This document shows, in pieces, positions 43,104 through 51,536 of a DNA stretch of 64,000 nt. The notes under the pieces are model-generated. The model saw only the letters and a program-made list of their open reading frames with translations. It was not told the origin of the DNA and searched no databases. Source of the DNA: G963691835 sp963691835 (GTDB lineage Bacteria > Pseudomonadota > Alphaproteobacteria > Thalassobaculales > Thalassobaculaceae); assembly GCA_963691835.1 (NCBI GenBank), contig OY829383.1:3968001-4032000 (forward strand), in the 5' to 3' direction. The stretch's first letter is position 1. Each line of letters starts with the position of its first letter. The position numbers and the translations under genes are program-made.

Positions 43104-44183
43104 ATGACCTTGTTTCCCAAAGGACGGCTGTCCCGCCGTCGCCTTCTCGCCGGTACCGGTGCCACCGCAGCCGGTCTGACGTTCCTCCCGAAATTCGGTC
43201 TCGCTGCCGAGGAAAAGCGGGTGAATTTCTACAACTGGGACACCTATATCGGCGAGACGACCCTGGACGATTTCAAGGGGGCCAGCGGTGTCGAGGTCAA
43301 GATGGACCTTTTCGCGGACAATGAGGAACTGTTCGCCAAGCTGAAGGCCGGCAACCCGGGCTATGACGTCATCGTGCCGTCGAACGACAATGTGGAGCGC
43401 ATGATCTCCGCTGGTTTGCTGATGCCGCTCGACCACTCGAAGATTCCCAACTTCGCGACGAACGTGCAGTCGGCATTCAAGGACACGGCGTTCGATCCGG
43501 GCCGCAAGTACTCCATGCCGTACATGTGGGGCACCATGGGCTTCGGTTACCGGAAGTCCAGGGTGGATGGCGTGCCCGATACCTGGAAGTGGATGCTGGA
43601 CAGCGACCGCTACTCCGGCCGCATCTCCGTCTTGAGTGAGATGACGGCGGTTCTGGGCGTGACCTTCAAGTACCTCGGCCATGGCATGAACACCAACGAC
43701 CCAAAGATCGTGAAACAGGCCGAGGAACTGCTGATCAAGCAAAAGCCCCATATCAAAGTCTTCGCGCCGGACAATGGTCAGGATCTGCTGCTCTCTGGAG
43801 AAGTGGATATCGCCATGGAGTGGAACGGCGACATCCTTCAGGTGATGGCCGAAGATCCGGACCTCTCCTATGTGGTGCCGAAGGAAGGGTCCGTGGTTTG
43901 GGAAGACGCGCTTGCGGTTCCGACGGGTGCGCCGCATCCCGAGAACGCCCACGCCTTCATCAATTTCATCCTGGATGCGGACGCTGGCGCCAAGATCGCC
44001 GATTTCATTCAATACGCCACGCCGAACGCTGCCGCAAAGGCGCTCCTGTCGGACGATTATCGCAACAACCCGGCGATCTTCCCGCCGGATGACGTCCTCG
44101 CGGTGTGCGAGCCGGTGGTCTTCCAGGGACCGGACGTGGTTCGGATGTTCGACGAAACATGGACCCGGATCCAAGCCGCCTGA
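43104..44183 (+). CDS. Polyamine ABC transporter substrate-binding protein (PotD/PotF-like), Tat-exported
   Basis: This 359-aa periplasmic binding protein captures spermidine or putrescine. The N-terminus RLSRRRLLAGTGATAAGLTF is a Tat signal (SRRRLL) with a cleavage site near LAAEE. The mature part starts VNFYNWDTYIGETTLDDF, a PotD/PotF hallmark, with DLFADNEELFAKLKAG, DVIVPSNDN and AMEWNGDILQVM in the binding cleft. Strong AGAGGAGAG precedes ATG 43104. It opens a four-gene importer. Confidence 0.94.
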   Translation: MTLFPKGRLSRRRLLAGTGATAAGLTFLPKFGLAAEEKRVNFYNWDTYIGETTLDDFKGASGVEVKMDLFADNEELFAKLKAGNPGYDVIVPSNDNVERMISAGLLMPLDHSKIPNFATNVQSAFKDTAFDPGRKYSMPYMWGTMGFGYRKSRVDGVPDTWKWMLDSDRYSGRISVLSEMTAVLGVTFKYLGHGMNTNDPKIVKQAEELLIKQKPHIKVFAPDNGQDLLLSGEVDIAMEWNGDILQVMAEDPDLSYVVPKEGSVVWEDALAVPTGAPHPENAHAFINFILDADAGAKIADFIQYATPNAAAKALLSDDYRNNPAIFPPDDVLAVCEPVVFQGPDVVRMFDETWTRIQAA

Positions 44184-44218
44184 TAAAGCGGGGCTGAAAC
44201 GCTGGGGGGCGGGGGATC

Positions 44219-45145
44219 ATGGAAAGTAGGCAGGGCGCCGGCCGGTTGTTCGGCGTTCTCTCCATGCCGCCCGCCTTTTGGCTCGTCGTCTTTTTCATTG
44301 TTCCTCTCGGTTTCGTCTGGCTTCTGAGCTTTGGCGAGAAGCGCGGCCTGATCGAGGTCGCGTTGACCTGGACGCCGGACAATTACTTGCGGGCGCTTGA
44401 TCCGCTTTATCTTGGAATCTTCGTTAAGAGCTTCTGGATCGCAGGACTGACCACGGTGGTCTGTCTTGTCGTGGGCCTTCCGGTCGCCATGGGTATCGTC
44501 TTTGCCAGCCCGCGTTGGAAGCCGATCCTGCTGCTGCTGGTCATCCTCCCGTTTTGGACCAATCTGCTGATCCGCACCTATGCGCTGATCGCTGTTCTCC
44601 GGACCCGGGGGTTCGTCAACTTCGGCTTGGAGTGGGGGTGGGAGAAGGCGGACGCTTTCCTTTTCCTTCTTGGTTTCGGCCACCTTCAGCTTTTGGGGGA
44701 GCGGTTCGAGCCGCTGCCGCTCCTTTACAACAACACGGCCGTGGTCATTGGCCTCGTCTACGTCCATCTGCCGTTCATGGTGTTGCCGCTCTACGCGGGG
44801 CTGGAGCGATTGGACCGCTCGTTGATCGAGGCGGCGCTTGATCTCGGGGCCAGTCAAGCCCGGGCGTTTTTTACGATCGTGGTGCCGCTTGCCCTGCCGG
44901 GCATCATCTCCGGGATCGTGCTTGTCTTCATACCCGCACTCGGCTCGTTCCTGACGCCGGATCTTCTGGGTGGAACCGATAGTCAGATGATCGCCAATGT
45001 GGTGGAGCGTCAGTTCAAGAAATCGAACGACTGGCCTTTCGGCGCAGCGCTGTCGTTCCTGCTGATGTACGTAACGTTTGGGGTCCTGGCGATCCGGGCC
45101 GTGATGGAGCGCCGGTCGTCCGCAGTCGGGGAGGCGTCCCGATGA
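44219..45145 (+). CDS. Polyamine ABC transporter permease (PotB/PotH-like)
   Basis: This is a 308-aa inner-membrane permease with six hydrophobic segments. The EAA loop that contacts the ATPase reads LIEAALDLGASQARAFFTIVVPLALPGI. It contains RTYALIAVLRTRGFVN and the C-terminal FLTPDLLGGTDSQMIANVV seen in PotB/PotH. The ATG overlaps nothing upstream but the end overlaps the next permease by 4 bases. With its partner it forms the pore for the binding protein before it. Confidence 0.94.
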   Translation: MESRQGAGRLFGVLSMPPAFWLVVFFIVPLGFVWLLSFGEKRGLIEVALTWTPDNYLRALDPLYLGIFVKSFWIAGLTTVVCLVVGLPVAMGIVFASPRWKPILLLLVILPFWTNLLIRTYALIAVLRTRGFVNFGLEWGWEKADAFLFLLGFGHLQLLGERFEPLPLLYNNTAVVIGLVYVHLPFMVLPLYAGLERLDRSLIEAALDLGASQARAFFTIVVPLALPGIISGIVLVFIPALGSFLTPDLLGGTDSQMIANVVERQFKKSNDWPFGAALSFLLMYVTFGVLAIRAVMERRSSAVGEASR

Positions 45146-45984
45146 TCGGCAACCGCGTATCGCCGGGACCGCTGGAGTACACCCGGAAGACCTGGATGCG
45201 CCTTACGCTGCTGGGAACTTTCGTTTTCCTGTATGCGCCAATCGTCACGCTGGTTGCCTTCAGCTTCAACGACAGCCGCCGCAACATCGTTTGGCGGGGC
45301 TTCACGACGAAATACTACGAGAAAGCGTTCGCCAATGAGGGCTTGGTGGAAGCCTTCGTGAACTCGATCTCCATCGCGGTGATGAGCACAGCGGTTGCGA
45401 CGGTGCTCGGCACCCTGACCGCCATTGTGCTGTGGCGGTTCCGATTCCCGCTGAAGCCGCTTTGGGAGGGTGTCGTCGTCCTGCCAATCGTCATTCCTGA
45501 GATCTGTCTCGGTGTGGCGATGCTGGTGTTCTTCAACAACATCGGTTGGCCCCGGGATCTTCCCTGGCCGCTCAATCTTTCCCAGATCACGATCGCGCAT
45601 GTCTCCTTCAGCTTCCCGTTCGTCGCGGTAGTGGTTCGGGCCCGGCTGGCGGGCTTCAACCGTGAACTGGAAGAAGCGGCGCGCGATCTGGGGGCGACCG
45701 AATGGCGGGTCTTTTGGGATGTTCTCATACCCTATCTGCGACCGGGGCTGATGGCGGGAGCGTTGCTTGCCTTCACCCTGTCGCTGGATGATTTCGTGAT
45801 CACGTTCTTCACCTCGGGCCCGGACACGGTGACCTTCCCGGTCAAGGTCTATTCCATGGTCCGGTTCTCGGTGACTCCGGAAGTGAACGCGGCGTCGACC
45901 ATTCTGATCGGGATGACCGTCGTGCTGACGGTTCTCGCCCTGTGGCTACAGAACAGAGCAGGCAAACGGGAGGGGCGCGCGTGA
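45142..45984 (+). CDS. Polyamine ABC transporter permease (PotC/PotI-like)
   Basis: This 280-aa permease has six hydrophobic helices and the EAA loop ELEEAARDLGATEWRVFWDVL, followed by LAFTLSLDDFVITFFTSG, a segment conserved in PotC and PotI. The N-terminus carries the usual YAPIVTLVAFSFNDS. It is coupled by 4-base overlaps to the permease before it and the ATPase after it. Confidence 0.95.
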   Translation: MIGNRVSPGPLEYTRKTWMRLTLLGTFVFLYAPIVTLVAFSFNDSRRNIVWRGFTTKYYEKAFANEGLVEAFVNSISIAVMSTAVATVLGTLTAIVLWRFRFPLKPLWEGVVVLPIVIPEICLGVAMLVFFNNIGWPRDLPWPLNLSQITIAHVSFSFPFVAVVVRARLAGFNRELEEAARDLGATEWRVFWDVLIPYLRPGLMAGALLAFTLSLDDFVITFFTSGPDTVTFPVKVYSMVRFSVTPEVNAASTILIGMTVVLTVLALWLQNRAGKREGRA

Positions 45985-47081
45985 CCGACCGTCCAACGAT
46001 CATCGAGATCCGGGATCTGGAGAAACGTTTCGGGAGCGTGGCGGCGGTCGATACGGTCAATCTCGACATCCGGGCCGGTGAGTTCTTCGCTCTGCTGGGG
46101 CCATCCGGCTGTGGCAAGACCACGTTGCTTCGGATGTTGGCGGGCTTGGAGATCCCGACCGCCGGCTCAATCCTCATCGATGGGCAGGACATGAGCCGTG
46201 TTCCCGCCAACCGGCGGCCGGTGAACATGGTCTTTCAGTCCTATGCCGTGTTCCCGCACATGTCGGTGCGCGACAATGTCGGCTACGGCCTCAGGGTGGA
46301 GGGACGCCCGGGCACGGAAATCGCCGAGCGGTCGGAAGAGGCGCTGTCGCTGGTGAAACTGGATGGCTTGGGAGACCGGAAGCCTGATCAGCTTTCCGGC
46401 GGTCAGCGGCAGCGGGTCGCACTCGCCCGCGCACTGGTGAAGCGGCCTAAGGTCCTGCTGCTGGATGAACCTCTTTCGGCCCTGGACGCAAAGCTTCGGG
46501 AGCAGATGCGTCTGGAGTTGGTCAACCTTCAGGAAACGGTAGGGATCACCTTTATCGTCGTCACCCACGATCAGGACGAGGCCTTGGCAATGGCTGACCG
46601 GATCGCCGTGATGGACAAGGGCGTGGTCAAACAGATCGCACCGCCATCTGAGCTCTACGAGTTTCCGACGAACCGGTTTGTTGCGGACTTCATCGGCTCG
46701 GTGAACATGTTTGAAGGAACCGTACTGGCCGCAAGCGGCGGCGAGGTGACGTTGGAGGCGGCGGGCTTCGGCAGCCCGGTGACCGTTCGCCAGTCTAGGA
46801 TGCCGGCTGAGCGCTCCGATGCCTGGCTTGCGGTGCGCCCCGAGAAGATTGAGCTGTCGGCGGAGCCGGTGGAGGCGGATATGAGCCTTGAGGGGATCGT
46901 CGAAGACATCACCTACCTCGGCGGCATCTCCGTCTACCACATCCGTGTCGGCGGGCCCGGCGGTCAACTGGTGAAGGCGCAAGAGGCCAATGTGGACCGC
47001 GTCACCGGTCGGCGGTTCACGTGGGATGACACGGTCTACCTCCACTGGAGCCGGGACTGCGCCATTGTCTTGGAGGAGTGA
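45981..47081 (+). CDS. Polyamine ABC transporter ATP-binding protein (PotA/PotG-like)
   Basis: This is the 366-aa cytoplasmic ATPase of the importer. It has Walker A GPSGCGKTTLLRML, the Q-loop MVFQSYAVFPHMSV, the ABC signature LSGGQRQRVALARAL, Walker B VLLLDEPLSALDAKLREQ and the H-loop VVTHDQDEALAM, followed by a C-terminal TOBE/regulatory domain. GTG 45981 overlaps the permease stop by 4 bases and gives the expected N-terminus; an earlier ATG at 45942 lies inside that permease gene. Confidence 0.95.
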   Translation: MTDRPTIIEIRDLEKRFGSVAAVDTVNLDIRAGEFFALLGPSGCGKTTLLRMLAGLEIPTAGSILIDGQDMSRVPANRRPVNMVFQSYAVFPHMSVRDNVGYGLRVEGRPGTEIAERSEEALSLVKLDGLGDRKPDQLSGGQRQRVALARALVKRPKVLLLDEPLSALDAKLREQMRLELVNLQETVGITFIVVTHDQDEALAMADRIAVMDKGVVKQIAPPSELYEFPTNRFVADFIGSVNMFEGTVLAASGGEVTLEAAGFGSPVTVRQSRMPAERSDAWLAVRPEKIELSAEPVEADMSLEGIVEDITYLGGISVYHIRVGGPGGQLVKAQEANVDRVTGRRFTWDDTVYLHWSRDCAIVLEE

Positions 47082-48049
47082 TGCCTGAGGGGCTGAACGA
47101 TGACGGGGTGCAGGATGACTTGCCAAGCATAGAAGATCTTGGGGGCAGGTCTCATCGGCTTGTCATGCAGGATGGAACCAGCGTGCGCTACGCGACGTTC
47201 GAGCCCTCAACAGCCGAGGGTGCGACCCTCCTCCTGCCTGGATATACCGAGTTCATCGAGAAGCATCTTGAGGTCGTTGGCGACCTTCTCGCCAGACAGC
47301 AGAAGGTCATCGTGCTGGACTGGCGGGGGCAGGGATTGTCGGACCGGGCGCTCGCGGACCGGCATAAGGGCCATGTGGCGGACATGGACCTCTTTCTGTC
47401 TGATCTGGAGGCGGTTCTGGACGCCTGCGGATGGTTTCAGGAAGGCGGTGTCCCGAACACGGTCGTCGGCCATTCCATGGGCGGACATCTTACGCTTCGC
47501 GCCATCGCACGACGCCCCGACATCGCCGACAAGGTCGTTGTCATGGCGCCCATGATCGACATTTTCACCGGACCGGCCCCCAGATGGCTGGCACCTCTTG
47601 TCATGGAGGCCGCAAGCTTCTTCGGTCTTGGGGAGCGCTATGTGCCGGGGGGCGGCGGATATGATCCGGAGTCACGGCCGTTTGAGAGCAACAAGCTGAC
47701 CCATGATCCGGTCCGGTTTCAAAGGATGCACGACTACATCGTCCAGAACCCCGATCTTGCGATCTCCGCACCGACGTTCGGCTGGGTGCGGGCGGCGTTA
47801 CGGTCTATCGAGCGTCTTAAGACGGAAGCGTTGAGGATCGCGCAGCCCGTTCTGATCCTCGGCGCATCGGACGAGGAGATCGTGGATAACGCCGCCCAGG
47901 TCCGGCTCGCCGCACAAATGCGGGATTGCCGGCGGATTGAGATTGCGGACGCCCGGCACGAACTGATGCAAGAGCGTGACGCGGCCCGGAATGCCGCGTG
48001 GGCGGAGATCGACCGGTTCGTTGGCTGGAGAGAGGGGCCGCGTCAATGA
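47081..48049 (+). CDS. Alpha/beta hydrolase, lysophospholipase-like
   Basis: This 322-aa alpha/beta hydrolase has the nucleophile elbow GHSMGGH (serine in VVGHSMGGHLTLRA), an early LPGYTEFIEKHLEVV oxyanion strand, and late D and H regions (ASDEEIV and ARHELMQE) that complete a Ser-Asp-His triad. Such PldB-like hydrolases often act on monoacylglycerols or lysophospholipids. The start codon touches the ATPase stop (TGATG) and lies between the importer and agmatine deiminase, so it is probably part of the same operon. Its link to polyamines is unknown. Confidence 0.87.
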   Translation: MPEGLNDDGVQDDLPSIEDLGGRSHRLVMQDGTSVRYATFEPSTAEGATLLLPGYTEFIEKHLEVVGDLLARQQKVIVLDWRGQGLSDRALADRHKGHVADMDLFLSDLEAVLDACGWFQEGGVPNTVVGHSMGGHLTLRAIARRPDIADKVVVMAPMIDIFTGPAPRWLAPLVMEAASFFGLGERYVPGGGGYDPESRPFESNKLTHDPVRFQRMHDYIVQNPDLAISAPTFGWVRAALRSIERLKTEALRIAQPVLILGASDEEIVDNAAQVRLAAQMRDCRRIEIADARHELMQERDAARNAAWAEIDRFVGWREGPRQ

Positions 48050-48059
48050 GGAGGGGGCG

Positions 48060-49058
48060 ATGACGGTCCGAATGCCGGCGGAATGGGAGCGCCACGAGCG
48101 CTGCTGGATGATCTGGCCGGGGACATCATCGATCTTCGCGTCGAACGGAACCTTGGCACCCGCACGGCGGGCCTACGCTGCGGTCGCGGCGGCGATCTCC
48201 CGGTTCGAGCCCGTGGCCATGTGGACCAATGATACGGATTGCCCGGAGGCCCTCGACTTGTTGGATGGGCGCGTCGAGGTGGTCGCTGGTATTTCTGAAG
48301 ACTGCTGGGTCCGGGACACTGGGCCAAGTTTCGTCAAACGGGACGGTGCGCTGTCGGCCGTCGCCTGGGCGTTCAACGGCTACGGATCGAAGTACGACCC
48401 GGAGGTGGATCGGCGGCTAGCGGCTGACATCGCGCTGTATGCCGGAGCGCCGGCGGTCACGACCGATCTGGTGAATGAGGGCGGGGCGATCCATGTGGAC
48501 GGGCAGGGGACCCTGCTGACCACGGAAGATGTTCTTCTGAACCCCAACCGGAATCCCGGCGCGTCGAAAGAGGACGTGGCCTCAGTCTTCAAAAGCGCGC
48601 TTGGGGCGGAGAGAACCATATGGCTACCCCATGGGCTGGTCCAGGATACGGACACCGACGGTCACGTGGATACCGTGGCCGCGTTCACAGCACCCGGTCA
48701 GATCGTCGTTCAGGTCTGCGCCGACCGCAGCGACCCCAATCATGACCGGCTCCAGCGAAATCTGGATCGGTTGCGGGGCGAGACCGATGCCTCGGGCCGG
48801 GCCCTTGAAATCATCGAGATCGTCGGCCCCCCGACACAGCCTATCGATGGCGACGTGCTGTCACTGTCTTACATCAATTACTACTTGGCGAACGGTGGTG
48901 TCGTCGTGCCGGTGTTCGACTTGCCCTCGGATGTGGCTGCTCTCCAAACCCTGAAAGATGTTTTCCCAGATCGGGAGATCCTGCCGGTCCCCGCCCTGGA
49001 TGTTTTTCGTGGCGGCGGCGGCATTCACTGCATCACCCAACAGCAGCCCGCGAAATAA
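48060..49058 (+). CDS. aguA: Agmatine deiminase
   Basis: AguA hydrolyses agmatine to N-carbamoylputrescine and ammonia. The 332-aa product has the peptidyl-arginine-deiminase fold with PAEWERHERCWMIWPG, the DCWVRDTGPSFV segment, LVNEGGAIHVDG, DTDGHVDTVAAF with the catalytic His, and GGGGIHCITQQQP carrying the nucleophile cysteine. ATG 48060 has a purine-rich GAGGAGGGGG just upstream. The usual partner N-carbamoylputrescine amidase (aguB) is not adjacent. Confidence 0.94.
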   Translation: MTVRMPAEWERHERCWMIWPGTSSIFASNGTLAPARRAYAAVAAAISRFEPVAMWTNDTDCPEALDLLDGRVEVVAGISEDCWVRDTGPSFVKRDGALSAVAWAFNGYGSKYDPEVDRRLAADIALYAGAPAVTTDLVNEGGAIHVDGQGTLLTTEDVLLNPNRNPGASKEDVASVFKSALGAERTIWLPHGLVQDTDTDGHVDTVAAFTAPGQIVVQVCADRSDPNHDRLQRNLDRLRGETDASGRALEIIEIVGPPTQPIDGDVLSLSYINYYLANGGVVVPVFDLPSDVAALQTLKDVFPDREILPVPALDVFRGGGGIHCITQQQPAK

Positions 49059-49061
49059 AGC

Positions 49062-49091
49062 GGCCCGGCTCAGATTTCTCCAAACCGGGCC
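49062..49091. terminator. Possible terminator between convergent aguA and gcdH
   Basis: GGCCCGG (49062-49068) can pair with CCGGGCC (49085-49091) across a 16-base loop, just past the aguA stop. The loop is long and no U-tract follows, so the call is weak. Confidence 0.35.
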
Positions 49092-49137
49092 TTATCAATT
49101 CTGGCCGTCCGATTGTTTTCGGGAGGCTTGATTTCGG

Positions 49138-50358
49138 TCAGCTGAACGCCTGGAGACCCGTCTGCGCCCGGCCGAGGATCAGCGCGTGGACGTCGTGCGT
49201 ACCCTCGTAGGTGTTCACGGCCTCGAGGTTCATGACGTGACGGATGACATGATACTCGTCCGACACGCCGTTGCCGCCGTGCATGTCACGGGCGACCCGG
49301 GCGATGTCGAGGGACTTGCCGCAGGAGTTCCGCTTCAGCAGGGAGATCATCTCCGGAGCACCCCGGCCTTCGTCCATGAGCCGGCCGAGACGCAGGCAGG
49401 ACTGCAGGCCGATCGTGATCTCGGTCTGCATGTCGGCGAGTTTCTTCTGGACCAACTGGTTGGCGGCAAGCGGCCGATCGAACTGCTTGCGCTCCATCGT
49501 GTACTCACGGGCCTGGTGCCAGCAGAACTCAGCCGCACCCAGCGCACCCCAAGAGATGCCGTACCGCGCCTTGTTGAGGCAGCCGAACGGTCCCTTCAGC
49601 CCCTGCACGTTCGGAAGCATGTTCTCTTCCGGCACGAAGACCTCGTCCATGACGATCTCACCGGTGACCGACGCGCGGAGTGAGAACTTGCCCTCGATCT
49701 TTGGTGCACTCAGGCCTTTCATGCCTTTTTCCAGCACAAAGCCGCGGATGACGTCGTCGTCCGTCTTCGCCCAGACCACGAAGACGTCGGCGATCGGGGA
49801 ATTCGTGATCCACATCTTCGCACCGCTGACGAGGTATCCCCCATCTACGGACCGTGCCCGGGTGATCATGCTACCGGGATCGGAGCCATGATCCGGCTCC
49901 GTAAGGCCGAAACAACCAACCCACTCACCGCTCGCAAGCTTCGGAAGATACTTCTGACGCTGCTCTTCGCTGCCGTACGCATGGATCGGGTGCATCACAA
50001 GGCTGGACTGAACGCTCATCGCGGAACGATAGCCGCTGTCAACGCGCTCAACCTCGCGGGCAACAAGACCGTAGCAGACATGGTTCACACCGGCGCAGCC
50101 GTAGCCGTCGATGGTCGAGCCGAGGAACCCGAGTTCCCCCATCTCGTTCATGATCTCACGGTCGAACCGTTCGTCCCGGAACGCGGATTGAACGCGGGGA
50201 AGGAGCTGCTCCTGGCAATAATCGCGGGCAGCATCGCGGACCATCCGCTCATCTTCGTCCAACTGATCGTCCAACAGGAGCGCGTCATCCCACTGAAAGT
50301 GTGGACGCGAGGCTTTCTTGGTGGGGGCGGGGACGATGACGGCTTCGGAGGCGCTCAT
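49138..50358 (-). CDS. gcdH: Glutaryl-CoA dehydrogenase (acyl-CoA dehydrogenase family)
   Basis: GcdH oxidatively decarboxylates glutaryl-CoA to crotonyl-CoA in lysine, tryptophan and cadaverine breakdown. The 406-aa product matches GcdH throughout: DPGSMITRARSVDGGY, the RASVTGEIVMDEVFVPEEN segment, ERKQFDRPLAANQLVQKKLA, ARDMHGGNGVSDEYHVIRH and the catalytic glutamate in NTYEGTHDVHALILGR. It is convergent with the polyamine operon and divergent from a DUF6898-like gene. The nearby omega-aminotransferase fits a cadaverine-to-glutarate route, which is an inference. Confidence 0.95.
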   Translation of the reverse strand: MSASEAVIVPAPTKKASRPHFQWDDALLLDDQLDEDERMVRDAARDYCQEQLLPRVQSAFRDERFDREIMNEMGELGFLGSTIDGYGCAGVNHVCYGLVAREVERVDSGYRSAMSVQSSLVMHPIHAYGSEEQRQKYLPKLASGEWVGCFGLTEPDHGSDPGSMITRARSVDGGYLVSGAKMWITNSPIADVFVVWAKTDDDVIRGFVLEKGMKGLSAPKIEGKFSLRASVTGEIVMDEVFVPEENMLPNVQGLKGPFGCLNKARYGISWGALGAAEFCWHQAREYTMERKQFDRPLAANQLVQKKLADMQTEITIGLQSCLRLGRLMDEGRGAPEMISLLKRNSCGKSLDIARVARDMHGGNGVSDEYHVIRHVMNLEAVNTYEGTHDVHALILGRAQTGLQAFS

Positions 50359-50543
50359 AGCCTTCTCCTGATTTGCAAACCTGACACGGACATTTCAGTG
50401 TATATACGCGGAACGGACACGTTCGACAAAGACGAGATGTCGCGCCTCTGACTTTCGTCTCCGGAACGATTGAGCTAATTGCTTGTGGTGCCGTGGTAAA
50501 GCGGCGCTGTTACTGAGATTGGTTTTTTGGGAGCGTTTTTCTG

Positions 50544-50780
50544 ATGGCCACCCGTCGCGGCGACGTCATCATCGAGTTTATTCCGGTAGGAAGCTACGTG
50601 AAGGTCACAGCCGTCTGCACTGTGACCGGTATTGAGGCCAGTATCGTCGGAAATCCTGCCGCAGGGGAGGTGGCGCTGAAACACGCTGCCACGCGGAAAC
50701 TCGACTACGTTCTGAAAAAGCGGAATGAAAAAACGCGCCGACCAGGGGCCGGCGCGTCCGGATTAGACAAGACTGTCTAA
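50544..50780 (+). CDS. Small DUF6898-like protein
   Basis: This 78-aa protein has an alphaproteobacterial small-protein pattern: DVIIEFIPVGSYVKVTAVCT, TGIEASIVGNPAAGEVAL and ATRKLDYVLKK. I take this as DUF6898; its role is unknown. The last 20 residues after YVLKK are low-complexity and are encoded by the sequence that also forms the mucR terminator on the other strand, so the tail may be unconstrained. It lies convergent to mucR. Confidence 0.7.
   Translation: MATRRGDVIIEFIPVGSYVKVTAVCTVTGIEASIVGNPAAGEVALKHAATRKLDYVLKKRNEKTRRPGAGASGLDKTV
50728..50757 (-). terminator. Rho-independent terminator of mucR
   Basis: Reading the minus strand, ACGCGCCG (revcomp of 50750-50757) pairs with CGGCGCGT (revcomp of 50733-50740) across a 9-base loop, an 8-bp perfect stem, and is followed directly by six T (50733-50728). 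This is a standard intrinsic terminator for mucR and lies inside the 3' end of the opposite-strand DUF6898-like gene. Confidence 0.8.
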
Positions 50781-50781
50781 T
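50762..50781. repeat. Perfect 8-bp inverted repeat between the two convergent stops
   Basis: ATTAGACA (50762-50769) and TGTCTAAT (50774-50781) are perfect reverse complements with a 4-base AGAC loop. It covers the DUF6898-like stop codon and ends one base before the mucR stop. It could help end transcription of the plus-strand gene or stabilise the mRNA end. It is not GC-rich and no U-tract follows. Confidence 0.5.
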
Positions 50782-50782
50782 A

Positions 50783-51241
50783 TTACTTGCGGGATGACCC
50801 CTTCGAGCGGCCACCACGCTTAGCCGCCGTGCGACCAAGGCCGATCTTCTTCGCGAACTCCGAGCGCTGCGCGGCGTAGTTCGGCGCGACCATCGGGTAG
50901 TCCGAGGGAAGACCCCATTTCGTCCGGTACTCTTCCGGCGTCATGTTGTAGGTCGTACGAAGGTGCCGCTTCAGCATCTTCAGACGCTTACCGTCTTCAA
51001 GACAGACAATGTATTCCGGCGTGATCGAACGGCGGATCGGAACCGCCGGCTTCAGAGGCTCACTCTCCGGCTCAGCCGGCTTTTCAGTAAGCTTGTTGAG
51101 AGACTCATGAACCGTGGAGATGATTTCCGAAATCTGTCCGGCAGGCACCGTGTTGTTGCCGAGATAGGCCGCAACCATTTCCGTCGTCATGTGAAGCATC
51201 TCGACTGCGGGAATCTCTTCTTGGGAGTTTTCGTCGGTCAT
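50783..51241 (-). CDS. MucR/Ros-family transcriptional regulator
   Basis: This 152-aa zinc-finger-type regulator belongs to the MucR/Ros group, which binds AT-rich DNA and controls exopolysaccharide, motility and symbiosis or virulence genes. The C-terminal domain TPEYIVCLEDGKRLKMLKRH ... MTPEEYRTKWGLPSDYPMV ... RSEFAKKIGLGR is diagnostic. The canonical Cys2His2 site reads C-x-x-D and, after RHL, TTY in place of the usual THY, so one cysteine and the second histidine are replaced. The N-terminus and linker look like MucR rather than Ros. An AT-rich gap lies upstream. Confidence 0.93.
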   Translation of the reverse strand: MTDENSQEEIPAVEMLHMTTEMVAAYLGNNTVPAGQISEIISTVHESLNKLTEKPAEPESEPLKPAVPIRRSITPEYIVCLEDGKRLKMLKRHLRTTYNMTPEEYRTKWGLPSDYPMVAPNYAAQRSEFAKKIGLGRTAAKRGGRSKGSSRK

Positions 51242-51536
51242 TCCAGTTTCCTACGACGGTTCCAGTAAACAATTGGTCTTTGGAGTAACGGCAGAGAAAG
51301 GGGCATGTCAAGGCGAATTGACGGAGAATTGAGAAAATAGAATCACTGGTGCTTAGCCATCACGCTCATAATAACAGAAATATAGAATTGTATATGATGT
51401 GAAACTGGTTGCCGTCCGCTGATTGTAGACGTGGTGCGATTCGTTCAGACATCGTCACAATATCTAGCGTACTGCTCATTATCTGATGTATATGCCGCTT
51501 CCAGCCTCCGTCAGGCCCCGTTGAAGGTTTCTTCGA
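51242..51536. promoter_or_regulatory. AT-rich divergent regulatory region, mucR / rpiB
   Basis: This 295-bp gap holds no convincing gene on either strand. It is clearly more AT-rich than the window as a whole, mostly between 51330 and 51410 (for example ATAACAGAAATATAGAATTG). Such AT-rich DNA before a MucR-type regulator is the kind of sequence these proteins bind, so autoregulation is a reasonable inference. No single promoter pair stands out. Confidence 0.5.

Noticed and set aside
42954..44174. A 406-codon minus-strand frame opposite the polyamine-binding protein
   Set aside because: Rich in H and R, no start signal, and opposite a Tat-signalled binding protein with clear motifs.
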